DNA of 64,000 nt from NCBI RefSeq assembly GCF_020405205.1, contig NZ_CP084469.1, positions 3,906,001-3,970,000 of the forward strand, read 5' to 3'. Positions 53,438-62,169 of the stretch are shown here, in pieces (the stretch's first letter is position 1; every line of letters begins with the position of its first letter). Source of the stretch: Natrinema salinisoli. Lineage in GTDB: Archaea; Halobacteriota; Halobacteria; Halobacteriales; Natrialbaceae. The position numbers and the translations under genes are program-made. The notes beneath the pieces were generated by a model. The model worked only from the letters and a program-made list of their open reading frames with translations. It was not told the DNA's origin and did no database searches.

Positions 53438-53632
53438 CTAGTACCCGCCGCCGTCGTCGAAGCAACGGCCGCATCTGTTCACGTCATTATCGCCGGTCGC
53501 CTGCTCGACGGTGATCAGTCGCAGGTGCTCGTGTGCGACGTGGGAGGTCGCCCCACAGCTCGTCTGGAAGTCCGACTGGCCGGACTCGTACTTGTGGATC
53601 TTGTTTGTCGTTTCGTTCAGGACACCGTCCAT
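53438..53632 (-). CDS. Very small Cys/His protein, likely zinc-binding
   Basis: 64 residues from ATG 53632 (MDGVLNETTNK); a TATA box ttatata (53656-53662, other strand) lies 27 bases upstream of this ATG but only 12 from the alternative at 53647. Cys and His pairs: CGATSHVAHEH and CGRCFDDGGGY, a possible zinc finger. Function unknown. Its end is 22 bases from the Vms1-type gene stop. Confidence 0.65.
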   Translation of the reverse strand: MDGVLNETTNKIHKYESGQSDFQTSCGATSHVAHEHLRLITVEQATGDNDVNRCGRCFDDGGGY

Positions 53633-53841
53633 GTCCAATGTTGTCATTCGCCATCTATATAAGAACGTCGTCCGTTACTCGATGAGTATCGATCCGCTGG
53701 TGAGCCGTTCGGGGGTGGGGTGACGGTGCCGCGAACGAAAACGGGTTGCAGTGGGAAACCGGAACGATGCGGTCGATAAGCCGCGGAATTGAACCGATTC
53801 CGATACGTTTTCCGGTCCGAATCACCATACCTCGGCCGAGT

Positions 53842-53961
53842 ATGTCCGACTTCGAAACCGTCACGTGCGAACAGTGTGGTGACGATTTCACGACATATCC
53901 GGACTCCGAGGCGGCCGACCGCGGATTCGGTAGTCCCACGTGCGCCCTCGAGGCGACCTGA
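53842..53961 (+). CDS. 39-residue zinc-finger-like protein
   Basis: MSDFETVTCEQCGDDFTTYPDSEAADRGFGSPTCALEAT. CEQCG supplies one pair of ligands; a single later Cys (SPTC) could supply another. The longer frame upstream to 53746 is unlikely because it is basic and rich in proline and isoleucine, unlike coding DNA here. Micro zinc proteins of this kind are widespread in haloarchaea and some are regulators. Marginal size, so moderate confidence. Confidence 0.55.
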   Translation: MSDFETVTCEQCGDDFTTYPDSEAADRGFGSPTCALEAT

Positions 53962-54039
53962 TCGACGAGCAGCTGCCAGCTATCGTTTTCGAACGCGACG
54001 GGCGGGCCAGATCCGTCCAGACTGCATCGATTAGCCCGT

Positions 54040-56154
54040 CTATTCCGAGACGTCGATTCGGTTCCGACCGGCGGAAGAGAGCGGGTTCGACACGTCGCTC
54101 GTGACGTACTCGTGGCGCTTGCCCCCGAGTCGCATCGCGGTCAGTGCTTTGTGAATCGCTCGCTCACCGAACAGCGCCCGTTCGTCGCGGCGAACCCTCG
54201 ATTCGGGAACATCCGCTTCCGCGCGAATCCGTTCGAACGCGCGGTCGCACTGCTCGCGGATCAGCCGCCAGCAGGCCCGCTCGTCGACGCCCGACTCGTG
54301 GCCGATCGTTGCGACGAGTTCCGCGAGGTGGTTCTGGAAGAGTGCGTAGTACAGTTTCCGGTAGAGCGCTTCCGACCCGTCGGCGTCCAGATCCGACTCC
54401 GGATACGGCTCGAGCGAGAACCCGTGCTCCGCGAGTCGGTCGCGGTGAACGCGGATCCCGCCCAGATCGCGAACCAGCGTTGCGATCGGGCGTGCGTCGT
54501 CGACGTCGAAGACGACCAGGCTGTTCTGGAGGTGACTTTCGAGGGCGATCCCGTACACGCAGAGCAGTCGGAGCTGTTCGGGGACGACGACGCGGGCGTA
54601 GTCGGCGACGAACTCGAGTGCCACCTCTCCGGTGCCCGTCGCCGCGTTCGCCCCGTATCGATCGATCAGATCGCAGACGAGTGGCCGTCCGCTGGCGGGC
54701 GAGTCGGCGACGAGGCTCGAGGCCACGACCGGCATGGTGTCCTCCGTGACGAGCGGGTGCGTTCTGGGCGGCGTCCGCACCAGTCCGGAAAGGTGGCGGG
54801 CGTCGTCGAACGCCTCGCCGCTCGTGTGGGGGCCGCCGGACGGATAGTAACACGTCGCGGCGGGTTCGGCCAGCAGTCCCAGCCGCTCGAACGATTCCCG
54901 TCGCTCGATCGATCGCAGGACGGCGGTCACCCGCGGGCCGTTGGCCACGGCCTGCGGCGACAGCGTTCGGACGACGTTCGTCGTCTGGACGGGAATCGCG
55001 AGCTTGCAGTGAGGAAGCGGGCCGTCTCCGGTTCGGTCGGTTCCGTGTGGCACCACCGTTCGGAGGTTCAGCTGTGGCGTCGCGGGACGTGCGTACTCGG
55101 GGATCGGAACGACGCGGCCGTCGGCGCGCTGACCGGCGTAGCGATCCGGAACCGTGCGATGGTACTGGAGGGAATGGACGGGAACGACGGCGTACTCGCT
55201 CGGATCGCGCGTCGCGGGCGCGGCCCGCTCGAGCGCGCCCGCGAGCCCGTCGAACGTCTCGAGCAGCCGCCGCGTCATGCTATCGAACCCCGGCGTACGC
55301 GTTTCGAGGGCGTATGCACGGTCGATCGCGACGAACCGGAGATCGATCCGGTCGGTGAACTCGGGTGCGTACGCGAGTCCGTCACCGGGAGTCATCCCGC
55401 GCCGGATCTTGCCACTGGGATGGAACGGGTGCCCGTCGGTGACGATCCGTTCGAACGACGCGGCGGCCGTCGCGGCCGAAATATGGATTGGGATACCCTC
55501 GAGCGGCGATTTCGATTCGTCGTCCGGAACGCCACGCGCCTGAACGGCCGACCCGAGCCGTGCGAGCGCGAGATTGGCGACGCTCTCGGCGACTTCCGCC
55601 CGGATCCGCTCGGCCTGCTCCGCGTCGCTGAACGCACCCTCGCACTCGAGCGGTGGGACGAGATCGACCGGGTGCGAGACGCGCTCGAGAACAGTCCCGG
55701 TCGGCGACCAGCGATTGACCGGCCCCGTCAACCGAAACCGATCGTAGCCGTGCGTCGCCGCGATCCCGGCGCACAGCGCGCTCTCGCTCGCGGGCAGTGG
55801 GACGAACGCGACCTGCCGACACTCCTCGGGGAGCGACGCGACGACCGGTCCCAACCGGTCGCGATCGAGCGCAGAGAGCGGTTCGGGCCCGTCCGGAAGA
55901 GGCCGAGCTGCCGACGACTCGAGCGAGACGAACTGCACGTCGGGAAGCTCGGCCGGATCGCCGCGCAACAGCCCGCGAACGAATCGATGCAGGATCTCGC
56001 GGCGCGACTCCTCGAGCGCCTCGAAATAAGCCCGTTCGGCCGGCATCGCGAGATAGTTCGTCCGTACGTATCGCGTCGCGACGCCGAACGCGGCTCGTTC
56101 CGCGGCCGTGACGAGGGGACTGCGACCCGGATCCGATTGATTCGTCCCGTTCAT
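54040..56154 (-). CDS. IucA/IucC-type NIS siderophore synthetase
   Basis: 704 residues. NRPS-independent siderophore synthetases adenylate a carboxylate such as citrate and join it to an amine or alcohol. Motifs: GHPFHPSGKIRRGMTPGD (ATP/substrate site), LAIPVQTTNVVRTLSP (Lys-x-Thr-Thr-x-x-Arg-Thr-Leu), VYGIALESHLQNSLVVFD and VRDLGGIRVHRD. All four are in the normal order, so it should be active. Yet no other siderophore gene (hydroxylase, acetyltransferase, transporter) is adjacent. Terminal regions and length are typical for haloarchaeal members. Confidence 0.88.
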   Translation of the reverse strand: MNGTNQSDPGRSPLVTAAERAAFGVATRYVRTNYLAMPAERAYFEALEESRREILHRFVRGLLRGDPAELPDVQFVSLESSAARPLPDGPEPLSALDRDRLGPVVASLPEECRQVAFVPLPASESALCAGIAATHGYDRFRLTGPVNRWSPTGTVLERVSHPVDLVPPLECEGAFSDAEQAERIRAEVAESVANLALARLGSAVQARGVPDDESKSPLEGIPIHISAATAAASFERIVTDGHPFHPSGKIRRGMTPGDGLAYAPEFTDRIDLRFVAIDRAYALETRTPGFDSMTRRLLETFDGLAGALERAAPATRDPSEYAVVPVHSLQYHRTVPDRYAGQRADGRVVPIPEYARPATPQLNLRTVVPHGTDRTGDGPLPHCKLAIPVQTTNVVRTLSPQAVANGPRVTAVLRSIERRESFERLGLLAEPAATCYYPSGGPHTSGEAFDDARHLSGLVRTPPRTHPLVTEDTMPVVASSLVADSPASGRPLVCDLIDRYGANAATGTGEVALEFVADYARVVVPEQLRLLCVYGIALESHLQNSLVVFDVDDARPIATLVRDLGGIRVHRDRLAEHGFSLEPYPESDLDADGSEALYRKLYYALFQNHLAELVATIGHESGVDERACWRLIREQCDRAFERIRAEADVPESRVRRDERALFGERAIHKALTAMRLGGKRHEYVTSDVSNPLSSAGRNRIDVSE

Positions 56155-56251
56155 GGGTTCAAAACAGCCAGTACGGGCTTCGATACGAACCGTGTTAACT
56201 CACCGGGGGCGTCCGACCGCTGTGAACGCCTGCAAACGCGTCGGTCCCCAG

Positions 56252-56989
56252 TCAGTCCCGATCGACGCTCGGGTGCATGGTCGGCTCCTCCTCGAGCGGG
56301 GACGAAAACGCCTCGAGCATGCGTTCACGAGCACGTTCGTCCCGCTCCCGCCGTTCGGCCGCGTCGATCTCTTCACAGCCCGGTGGGACCTCGCGGTCGC
56401 GGCCGGTGAAGTACCCCTCGGGGACGACCCAGTCCTGATAGAAGGGAACGTCGGCATCGTAGAGGACTGCGAGTGCGACTTTCGCTCCGTGACCGGCCGC
56501 GATGATAGCCTGGTGGGGTTCGTCCGCGATTCGGCCCGCGGCGTAGACCCCGTCGACGGCCGTTCGCCCGCCCTCGTCGACGCTCACGAAGTGTTTGTTC
56601 CCCCGCTGCATGCGGCCGACGTCCAGCGGCTCGAGGTAGTCGCTGTTCGGCCACGAGGCGGCGACGACGCGACGCGCCTCGAGTGGCTCGCCCCCCGCCG
56701 TCTCGAGGACGAACCCGGCCTTCAGGTCGTCCTCGACGGCCGGTTCGGCGTGGGTCACGCGCCCGAGTTCGAAGTCGGCACCCGCGTTTCGCGCCTGTTC
56801 GCGCGTCAGTTGCAAATGGCGGCGCGCGTCGACGCCGTTCGGAAAGCCGGGGAAGTTCTCGAGGCTGGCGTTTCGCGCGAGGATGGACTCTCCGCCGTCG
56901 ACGACGAGCGTATCGAGTCCCGCGCGAGCAGTGAAAACCGAGGCGGTGAGGCCGGCGACGCCACCGCCGACGATACAGACGTCTCGCAT
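56252..56989 (-). CDS. Thioredoxin-reductase-like FAD protein, trimmed
   Basis: 245 residues. FAD-binding start VCIVGGGVAGLTASVFTARAGLDTLVVDGG, then ENFPGFPNGVDARRHLQLTREQARNAGADF and the C-terminal FAD strand TAVDGVYAAGRIADEPHQAIIAAGHGAKVAL. The NADPH domain of about 120 residues and the redox CxxC of thioredoxin reductase are absent, leaving little more than the FAD domain, followed by a charged tail. A reductase in the classic sense is unlikely. Next to the siderophore synthetase in the same direction (97 bases apart). Confidence 0.82.
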   Translation of the reverse strand: MRDVCIVGGGVAGLTASVFTARAGLDTLVVDGGESILARNASLENFPGFPNGVDARRHLQLTREQARNAGADFELGRVTHAEPAVEDDLKAGFVLETAGGEPLEARRVVAASWPNSDYLEPLDVGRMQRGNKHFVSVDEGGRTAVDGVYAAGRIADEPHQAIIAAGHGAKVALAVLYDADVPFYQDWVVPEGYFTGRDREVPPGCEEIDAAERRERDERARERMLEAFSSPLEEEPTMHPSVDRD

Positions 56990-57176
56990 GGCACCTCGTT
57001 GACCGTCGGGAGTATAGAAGGTTGCCGGTGTCCGTTGGGTCGGCGTACGCTCCGAGTACCGGAACGGACCGTGTTTTTACCCGGCGCGTCGAATCGATAG
57101 AAGAACGGATCGGCTCCGCGGCGATCGAGACGGATAGTATAGCAATCCTTACTTTCCGACCCGTTCTACCACCGGT

Positions 57177-57698
57177 GTGGACAGAATTCTCCTCAGTACG
57201 CTCGCCCATCGGTCGCCCGAGGAGGTCTTTCCGTACGTGCAGTCCTTCCGGGAGTATCCGCGGTACACGGATCACCTGAAGGACGTCCGGGTCAACGGGG
57301 ACGGTGGCGTCGGCTCCGTCTACGACCTGCGGCTGGTCTGGTGGAAGCTCAGTTACACCGCCCGCTCGCGAGTGACCGATATTTCTGCGCCCGAGTCGCT
57401 CACGTGGGAACTGGTCAACGATATCGACGCCCGCGGCGAGTGGCGCGTCGAACCGGAACCGGAGTCAGCGCCGGCGGACGCGGAGACGGCGAGTCGGATC
57501 TACTTCGAGGCCGTCTACGATCCTTACTCGGCGGACAAAAACGCCATCTCGCTCCCGCGGTTCGTCTCGCTGGACTGGGTCGTCGACAAGGTCCAGCCGA
57601 AACTGCTCGGAGAGGCCGAAACCGTCGTCGAGCGGCTGGTCGCGGACATCGAGGGCCGTCCTCGAGACGTCGAGTTGACGGTTCACGAGATGCCCTGA
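57177..57698 (+). CDS. SRPBCC / polyketide-cyclase-like protein
   Basis: 173 residues starting at GTG 57177. N-terminus LLSTLAHRSPEEVFPYVQSFREYPRYTDHLKDVRVNGDGGVGSVYDLRL is typical of START/SRPBCC ligand-binding folds (coenzyme Q-binding COQ10-like), followed by beta strands TARSRVTDISAPESLTWELVND and a C-terminal helix KLLGEAETVVERLVADIEG. Binds a hydrophobic ligand in other members; the ligand here is unknown. Confidence 0.82.
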   Translation: MDRILLSTLAHRSPEEVFPYVQSFREYPRYTDHLKDVRVNGDGGVGSVYDLRLVWWKLSYTARSRVTDISAPESLTWELVNDIDARGEWRVEPEPESAPADAETASRIYFEAVYDPYSADKNAISLPRFVSLDWVVDKVQPKLLGEAETVVERLVADIEGRPRDVELTVHEMP

Positions 57699-57880
57699 AC
57701 GTACCGTTTGAGTACAGTTTCTCGTCCGATCGGTCGCCGCCGGCTACGACGGATGCGGCCAGATCCGTCGGTTCCATATTCACCTGTACTCTCGAGTCCG
57801 AGGGGCCGCACGAGAACAACGAACTCCAGCCCCCTCGATCATGGCAAACCCACTTACTGTCCGACGGTGTCACTCGTGAT

Positions 57881-57934
57881 ATGACCGGGAGTGGCATCGG
57901 TTTCCGTCCGCGGTACTGGGGGGTGAGATCCTGA
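57881..57934 (+). CDS. Possible 17-residue leader peptide before trkA
   Basis: ATG 57881 opens a short frame (MTGSGIGFRPRYWGVRS) whose TGA (57932-57934) overlaps the trkA ATG as TGATG. A TATA-like cttact lies about 27 bases upstream, which would start the transcript at this ATG. Coupled reading through the mini-frame would then deliver ribosomes to trkA. Peptide length and arrangement suggest a leader, but coding status is unproven. Confidence 0.45.
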   Translation: MTGSGIGFRPRYWGVRS

Positions 57935-59271
57935 TGCGAGTGCTCGTCGTCGGAGCGGGCGAAGTCGGATCGAATATCGCCGAGAGTCTCGACGACGACC
58001 ACAACGTGGTCGTCATCGATACGGACCCCGACCGCGTCGAGTCGATCACGTACTCCGCTGACGTGTTGGCGATTCGCGGCGACGGGACCTCGATCGAGAC
58101 GCTCCTCGAGGCCGGCATCGAAGACGCGGATCTGGTCATCGCGAGCACCGACATCGACGAGACGAACATCGTCGTCTGCGGCGCGGCGAAAGCGGTCGGC
58201 GACCCGTTCACGATCGCTCGCGTCAAGAAGACGAACCTCCTCCGGACCTGGGAGCAGTCGAAAGGGGCATTCGGCGTCGATTTCATGGTCTGTACGGATC
58301 TGCAGACGGCCGAGACGATCGTCCGAATCGCCGGCCTCCCCGGTGCACACGACGTCGAAACGTTCGCGGACGGACTCGTTCAGATGGCCGAGTTCGAGAT
58401 CCAGGCGGACAGCCCGATCGCCGGCGAGACGGTCTCCGAAGCCGACCGATTCGAATCGCTCACGTTCGCCGCGTTGATGCGCGGTGAGGACGTCGTCATC
58501 CCGCAGGGAGACACGGTCATCAGGGAGGGCGACGGGGTCGTCGTCATCGGCTCGCGGGAGAGCGTCAGGGCGTTCGCGGGGTCGCTGACGACCGAGCCGA
58601 CGCTCGAGGACGCCCGCGAGGTCGTCATCGTGGGCGGCACCGAAATCGGGTATCAGGCGGCCCGACTCTTCGAGGCGGAGGGTCTCGAGCCGCGACTGGT
58701 CGAACAGGATCCGGAACGAGCCCGGGATCTGGCCGAACGGTTGCCGGGAACGCTGGTTCTGGAGAGCGACGCGACCGATATCGACTTCCTCGTTCGGGAG
58801 CACGTCGACGAGTCCGACATCGTCGTCGCCGCGCTCGAGGGCGACGAACGGAATCTATTGGTCTCGCTGCTGGCAAAGCGTCTCGGCGTCGAGCGCACGA
58901 TCGGGATCGTCGAGTCGGGCGAGTACGTCGACCTCTTCGAGACGGTCGGGATCGACGTCGGCGTCAACCCGCGGCTCGTCACCTCCGAGGAGATTACCCG
59001 ATTCACCCGCGACCAGCCGACGGAGAACGTCGCGATGCTCGAGTCCGATCGCGCGGAGGTCCTCGAGATCGAGGTCGACGCCGACAGCGTGCTCTTCGAG
59101 ACGCGGATCCGGGACGCGATGGCCGACCTGCCCGGCGGGGTCGTCGTCGGCGCGATCAGCCGCGACGGCGAACTGATCACGCCGCGGGGAGGAACGGTCG
59201 TCGAAGGCGGCGACCACGTCGTCGTCTTCGTCGATACCGCGGTCCTCGACGAGGTCACGTCGGTGGTGTGA
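57934..59271 (+). CDS. trkA: Potassium uptake regulator TrkA
   Basis: 445 residues: RCK_N domain with nucleotide motif VVGAGEVGSNIAESLDDDHNVVVID, RCK_C (about 140-215, MAEFEIQADSPIAGETVSEA), a second RCK_N (VIVGGTEIGYQAARLFEAEG) and a second RCK_C ending the protein. TrkA binds NAD(H) or ATP and gates the TrkH channel. trkH is not seen in the window. The ATG at 57934 shares its A with the stop of the leader frame. Confidence 0.93.
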   Translation: MRVLVVGAGEVGSNIAESLDDDHNVVVIDTDPDRVESITYSADVLAIRGDGTSIETLLEAGIEDADLVIASTDIDETNIVVCGAAKAVGDPFTIARVKKTNLLRTWEQSKGAFGVDFMVCTDLQTAETIVRIAGLPGAHDVETFADGLVQMAEFEIQADSPIAGETVSEADRFESLTFAALMRGEDVVIPQGDTVIREGDGVVVIGSRESVRAFAGSLTTEPTLEDAREVVIVGGTEIGYQAARLFEAEGLEPRLVEQDPERARDLAERLPGTLVLESDATDIDFLVREHVDESDIVVAALEGDERNLLVSLLAKRLGVERTIGIVESGEYVDLFETVGIDVGVNPRLVTSEEITRFTRDQPTENVAMLESDRAEVLEIEVDADSVLFETRIRDAMADLPGGVVVGAISRDGELITPRGGTVVEGGDHVVVFVDTAVLDEVTSVV

Positions 59272-59283
59272 GTCCCCGTCCAT

Positions 59284-60320
59284 TCAGTCGATGTTCGCAA
59301 CCCGGTCGGCGACCTCGAGACCGTTCCGAAGCGCCGCGTGGAGGCGGGCCTCGCCGGCGACCCAGTCCCCGAGACAGTACAGGTCGTCGGATTCGGCCAG
59401 CTGCAGGGGATCGCGGGCGACGCCGTCCTCGGGCAAGGCGTACCGCCATCCCTGGTCGTCGGTCCAGTCAGGGTCGCGCAGCCGGTCGTCGTCGAGGAGA
59501 TCGGCGGTCAAGGCCGCGAGGCGCTCGCAGTTCACGGCCGGCGGCTCGTCGTAGCGCTCGACCGACCACTCGTGGTTGGCCTGCACGATCAGCAGCGACT
59601 CGCTGTCGGGCACGTGGCCGGGTTTGCACTCCTCGCGGCCGACCCAGCCCACCTCGTGGTCCTTGTCAGTGTTGACGAGCGCGTAGTAGGGTCGCTCGAG
59701 TTCGAAGGGATAATGGAAGACTCCGGTCCAGATCGTTCGGAACGGGATCGCGTCGATCGCGTCGACGAGCGAGTCGCGGACGTCGGCCTCCCAGCGGGCC
59801 GATCGCAGTAGCTCGGCGGTCTGCGGGGCGGGCGGGTTCAACAGGAGCGCGTCGTACGGCCCCCAGCGGGCTCCGTCGGTATCCTCAAGGCGCCAGTTGC
59901 CGTCGTCGGTTTCGTCGGTCCGGATCACCGTCTCGACCCGCGTCTCCCGTTCGACGGTCGCGTCGGTGCGTGCGAACAGTCGCTTCGCGATCTGTGTCAG
60001 CCCCTGCCGGTAGGTCCATTTGTGCTCGTCTCGATCCTCCCCCTCGGAGACGTCGCCGTCGCTGTCGAAGGTCCAGACCGGATCCGTAATGTCGACCAGG
60101 CCCTCGGTATCCAGCGTCTCAGTCAGTAGTTCGACGACCCGCTCGTCGTCGGATTTGACGTAATTCGCGCCGTAGTCGTAGACGACGTCGTCGCGGCGCG
60201 GCCACAGACCCCGCGGGACTTCTCGAGGACGGTTATCGCTGGCTCCTCGAGCGTCTCCTCGAGGGCGTACGTTGCGGCAGCGGCGGCTGCGCCCGCACCG
60301 ACGATTCCGATTCGCGTCAT
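59284..60320 (-). pseudogene. FAD/NAD(P)-dependent amine-oxidase-like protein, frameshifted
   Basis: ATG 60320 begins MTRIGIVGAGAAAAAATYALEET...TVLEKSRGVCGRAAT with the expected FAD motif, but the frame then runs into nonsense (TTSSTTTARI) and ends near 60123. The continuation lies in a second frame: DVVYDYGANYVKSDDERVVELL, through to the C-terminal LGDWVAGEARLHAALRNGLEVADRVANID ending at 59284. The two join around 60189-60193, so one base is missing (or two are extra). Without it the gene would give about 345 residues. Either a real mutation, a sequencing error or phase variation. Confidence 0.82.
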
Positions 60321-60399
60321 GGTCGCAGTTCGGACTCGTGGCGTGAAGTAATCCGACCCAAACAGCGGAGGGGAGTAGTAGCCGACACCCTGTGGCGGA

Positions 60400-60413
60400 G
60401 GGGGGGGGGGGGG
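60400..60413. repeat. 14-base homopolymeric G tract
   Basis: Fourteen consecutive G's lie between the H-NOX stop (60462) and the frameshifted oxidoreductase start (60320). Around it are two imperfect copies of a motif, gtagccgacaccctgtggcgg (60378 on) and tagctgccgacgacgcgtggcgg (60414 on). Such tracts slip easily during replication and could alter the promoter spacing of the downstream gene. Confidence 0.8.
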
Positions 60414-60461
60414 TAGCTGCCGACGACGCGTGGCGGCGGGGGAGCCGTCTCGGTCCGTCGA

Positions 60462-61082
60462 CTAGCGTTTCGATCCGACCGAGGCTTCGTTTCGGTCCGT
60501 CTCCCTGTCGATCAGCCGGTTCGCCCGTCGTCGAGTCGTCGTGCTATCGACGGCGACGATCTCACACTGCGACGCACCGTGGTGCATGCAGCGACGCTCG
60601 TAGACCTCGAGCGATTCGTCGTAGTAGTCACCGATTCCTTCGACCAGTCCGATCGCCACGTCACACAGCTCCCTCGCGGAGCCGTAGGTGACCAGCGCCA
60701 CGCCGTCGTCGATCCGCGTCGCGGCGATGGCGGGCGGTTCGTACTCCAGCGAGTCACCGGTCCGGAGGGCCTGGTGGATGGTCTCTTCGACGTTCTCGAT
60801 CAGATCGAGCCACGTCCACGAGTCCTCGATGTAGACGCCGTACATGTCTACGAGCGTCGGCACGACGTATCGACCGAACGATCGGAGGAGTCGGGGTTCC
60901 TCGATGCCGGATATCTCGACGGCGGTCTCGACGAGTGCGAGGAGTTCCTCGTCCGGATACGAGGCGACGGGGGTGTATCGCTTCCCCTCGACGCCGGCTT
61001 CCTCTCGAATTCGGTCCCAGGTCGATTTGTCGTACGTGTCGACGACGAATTCCTTGAGCCCGACGAATATGATTCCGTGCAT
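60462..61082 (-). CDS. H-NOX heme nitric oxide/oxygen-binding protein
   Basis: 206 residues from ATG 61082 (MHGIIFVGLKEFVVDTYDKSTW), as usual for the family; a GTG at 61124 is the alternative. The proximal heme ligand His103 lies in EETIHQAL at the expected position, and the propionate-binding YxSxR motif is YGSAR (Tyr133, Ser135, Arg137). FVVDTYDKSTWDRI and GLVEGIGDYYDESLEV also fit H-NOX. After the domain comes a Cys/His-bearing end (CMHHGASQCEIVAVD) and a basic tail. H-NOX proteins sense NO or oxygen and usually control a nearby kinase or cyclase. Next to a seven-helix protein. Confidence 0.85.
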   Translation of the reverse strand: MHGIIFVGLKEFVVDTYDKSTWDRIREEAGVEGKRYTPVASYPDEELLALVETAVEISGIEEPRLLRSFGRYVVPTLVDMYGVYIEDSWTWLDLIENVEETIHQALRTGDSLEYEPPAIAATRIDDGVALVTYGSARELCDVAIGLVEGIGDYYDESLEVYERRCMHHGASQCEIVAVDSTTTRRRANRLIDRETDRNEASVGSKR

Positions 61083-61401
61083 GTATCGTGTCGAATCGGA
61101 TTCGAATCGTCCCGCTCGCGTCACCGATATCGATTCACACCGTGGCTGTTCGGTGAATACGGCGACTCCTAGTCAGATCCGCCTGCTGCCGTTCATGTCT
61201 CGAGAAAGTACGGAATTAGTATAATTCTACTCCCAAATCACGTTGGTCGGTCCGTTTCCGGCTCTGCGAGCGTTGTGGTCACGGCGGGTGCCTCCGCATC
61301 GACGATTTCGACTCGCGGCATGCCGACGGTGGGATTCGAGCGTTGAAATCACGTCGGCCGACCCCGTCGCTTGCTGCCAATCGAGAGCGGAGAACGGACC
61401 G
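61083..61401. other. 319-base gap upstream of the H-NOX gene
   Basis: Contains an AT-rich patch with a TATA-like gaattatac (read on the minus strand, about 61220-61228), which would start an RNA near 61198 and give a leader of about 115 bases, or a very short frame MNGSRRI (ATG 61196). No convincing gene is seen. Not enough for a terminator call. Confidence 0.4.
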
Positions 61402-62136
61402 TCAATGCAGCAAGTCCACGACCCAGCGGTACGGGCGCGGGAGCGTCAGGTACCGTTTCTGCTGGGCCTGTACCCAGCCGATCGTGGTGAGGCTGCCGGC
61501 GATCAGCGGGGCGATCGAGGCGGTCCCGGCGAGGAAGACGGCGCTCACGAGGATCGCGACGGCCGTCGCACTTCCGGCGACGGCGTAGCCGGCCGTGTAT
61601 CGAACGTCCGTCTCGTTTCGCCACGCGAGTCCGAAGAGCACTGCGCCGGCCACGAACAGTGCGACGAGAAACGTCGTGTGCACCCAGTAGCCGACGGCGG
61701 GTTCGATTACGGTAAAGGCCGACGAGACGGGCGAACTGTCGGGCACGGTCCAGTAGATCGCGTGTGCCGGGTTCGTGATCGCGAGGGCGATGTCGAGTCC
61801 GGCCACCAGCGCGACGACCCGGTAGACCGTTCGCCGGTAGGGGAGCAACGGCGTGCTGCTCGCCGTGCTGGCGAACAGCAACCAGCCGAGACCGGCCAGC
61901 ACGGCACCCAACGTCGCGATGCTGAAGAAGAACCCCTTCACCATCGGTCGCGGGTCCAGTACCTGTGCCGCGAACAGACCGTTCCAGACCGCGACTCCCA
62001 TGAGGAACACGATGTACGCGAGCCCGTTGTCCCGATCCCGGTAGGCGATGGCCGTCGCCAGATACGGATAGGACGTCAGGACGACGAGAAGAGCCCCAGC
62101 TGCGAGCGCGACGGGAACCAACTGGGAGACGTTCAT
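61402..62136 (-). CDS. Seven-helix membrane protein resembling kinase sensor domain (7TM), no kinase
   Basis: 244 residues from ATG 62136 (MNVSQLVPVALAAGALLVVL). Seven hydrophobic segments are seen, including YIVFLMGVAVWNGLFAAQVL, GFFFSIATLGAVLAGLGWLLFA, VALVAGLDIALAITNPAH, YWVHTTFLVALFVAGAVLFGLAW and IAPLIAGSLTTIGWVQAQQ. The pattern matches the histidine-kinase N-terminal 7TM domain found in haloarchaeal sensors. Nothing follows the membrane part, so it lacks HisKA and ATPase domains. A TATA box lies 29 bases upstream. The H-NOX gene follows on the same strand; partnership is a hypothesis. Confidence 0.75.
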   Translation of the reverse strand: MNVSQLVPVALAAGALLVVLTSYPYLATAIAYRDRDNGLAYIVFLMGVAVWNGLFAAQVLDPRPMVKGFFFSIATLGAVLAGLGWLLFASTASSTPLLPYRRTVYRVVALVAGLDIALAITNPAHAIYWTVPDSSPVSSAFTVIEPAVGYWVHTTFLVALFVAGAVLFGLAWRNETDVRYTAGYAVAGSATAVAILVSAVFLAGTASIAPLIAGSLTTIGWVQAQQKRYLTLPRPYRWVVDLLH

Positions 62137-62161
62137 ACGACAACACTCCGTGGAGGTAACT

Positions 62162-62169
62162 TGTATATT
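62162..62169 (-). promoter_or_regulatory. TATA box for the seven-helix protein
   Basis: aatataca on the minus strand, centred about 29 bases before the ATG at 62136. Confidence 0.6.

Noticed and set aside
61173-61196. Short frame MNGSRRI after a TATA-like site upstream of H-NOX.
   Set aside because: Seven codons only, with a 90-base gap to the gene; no support as a leader peptide.
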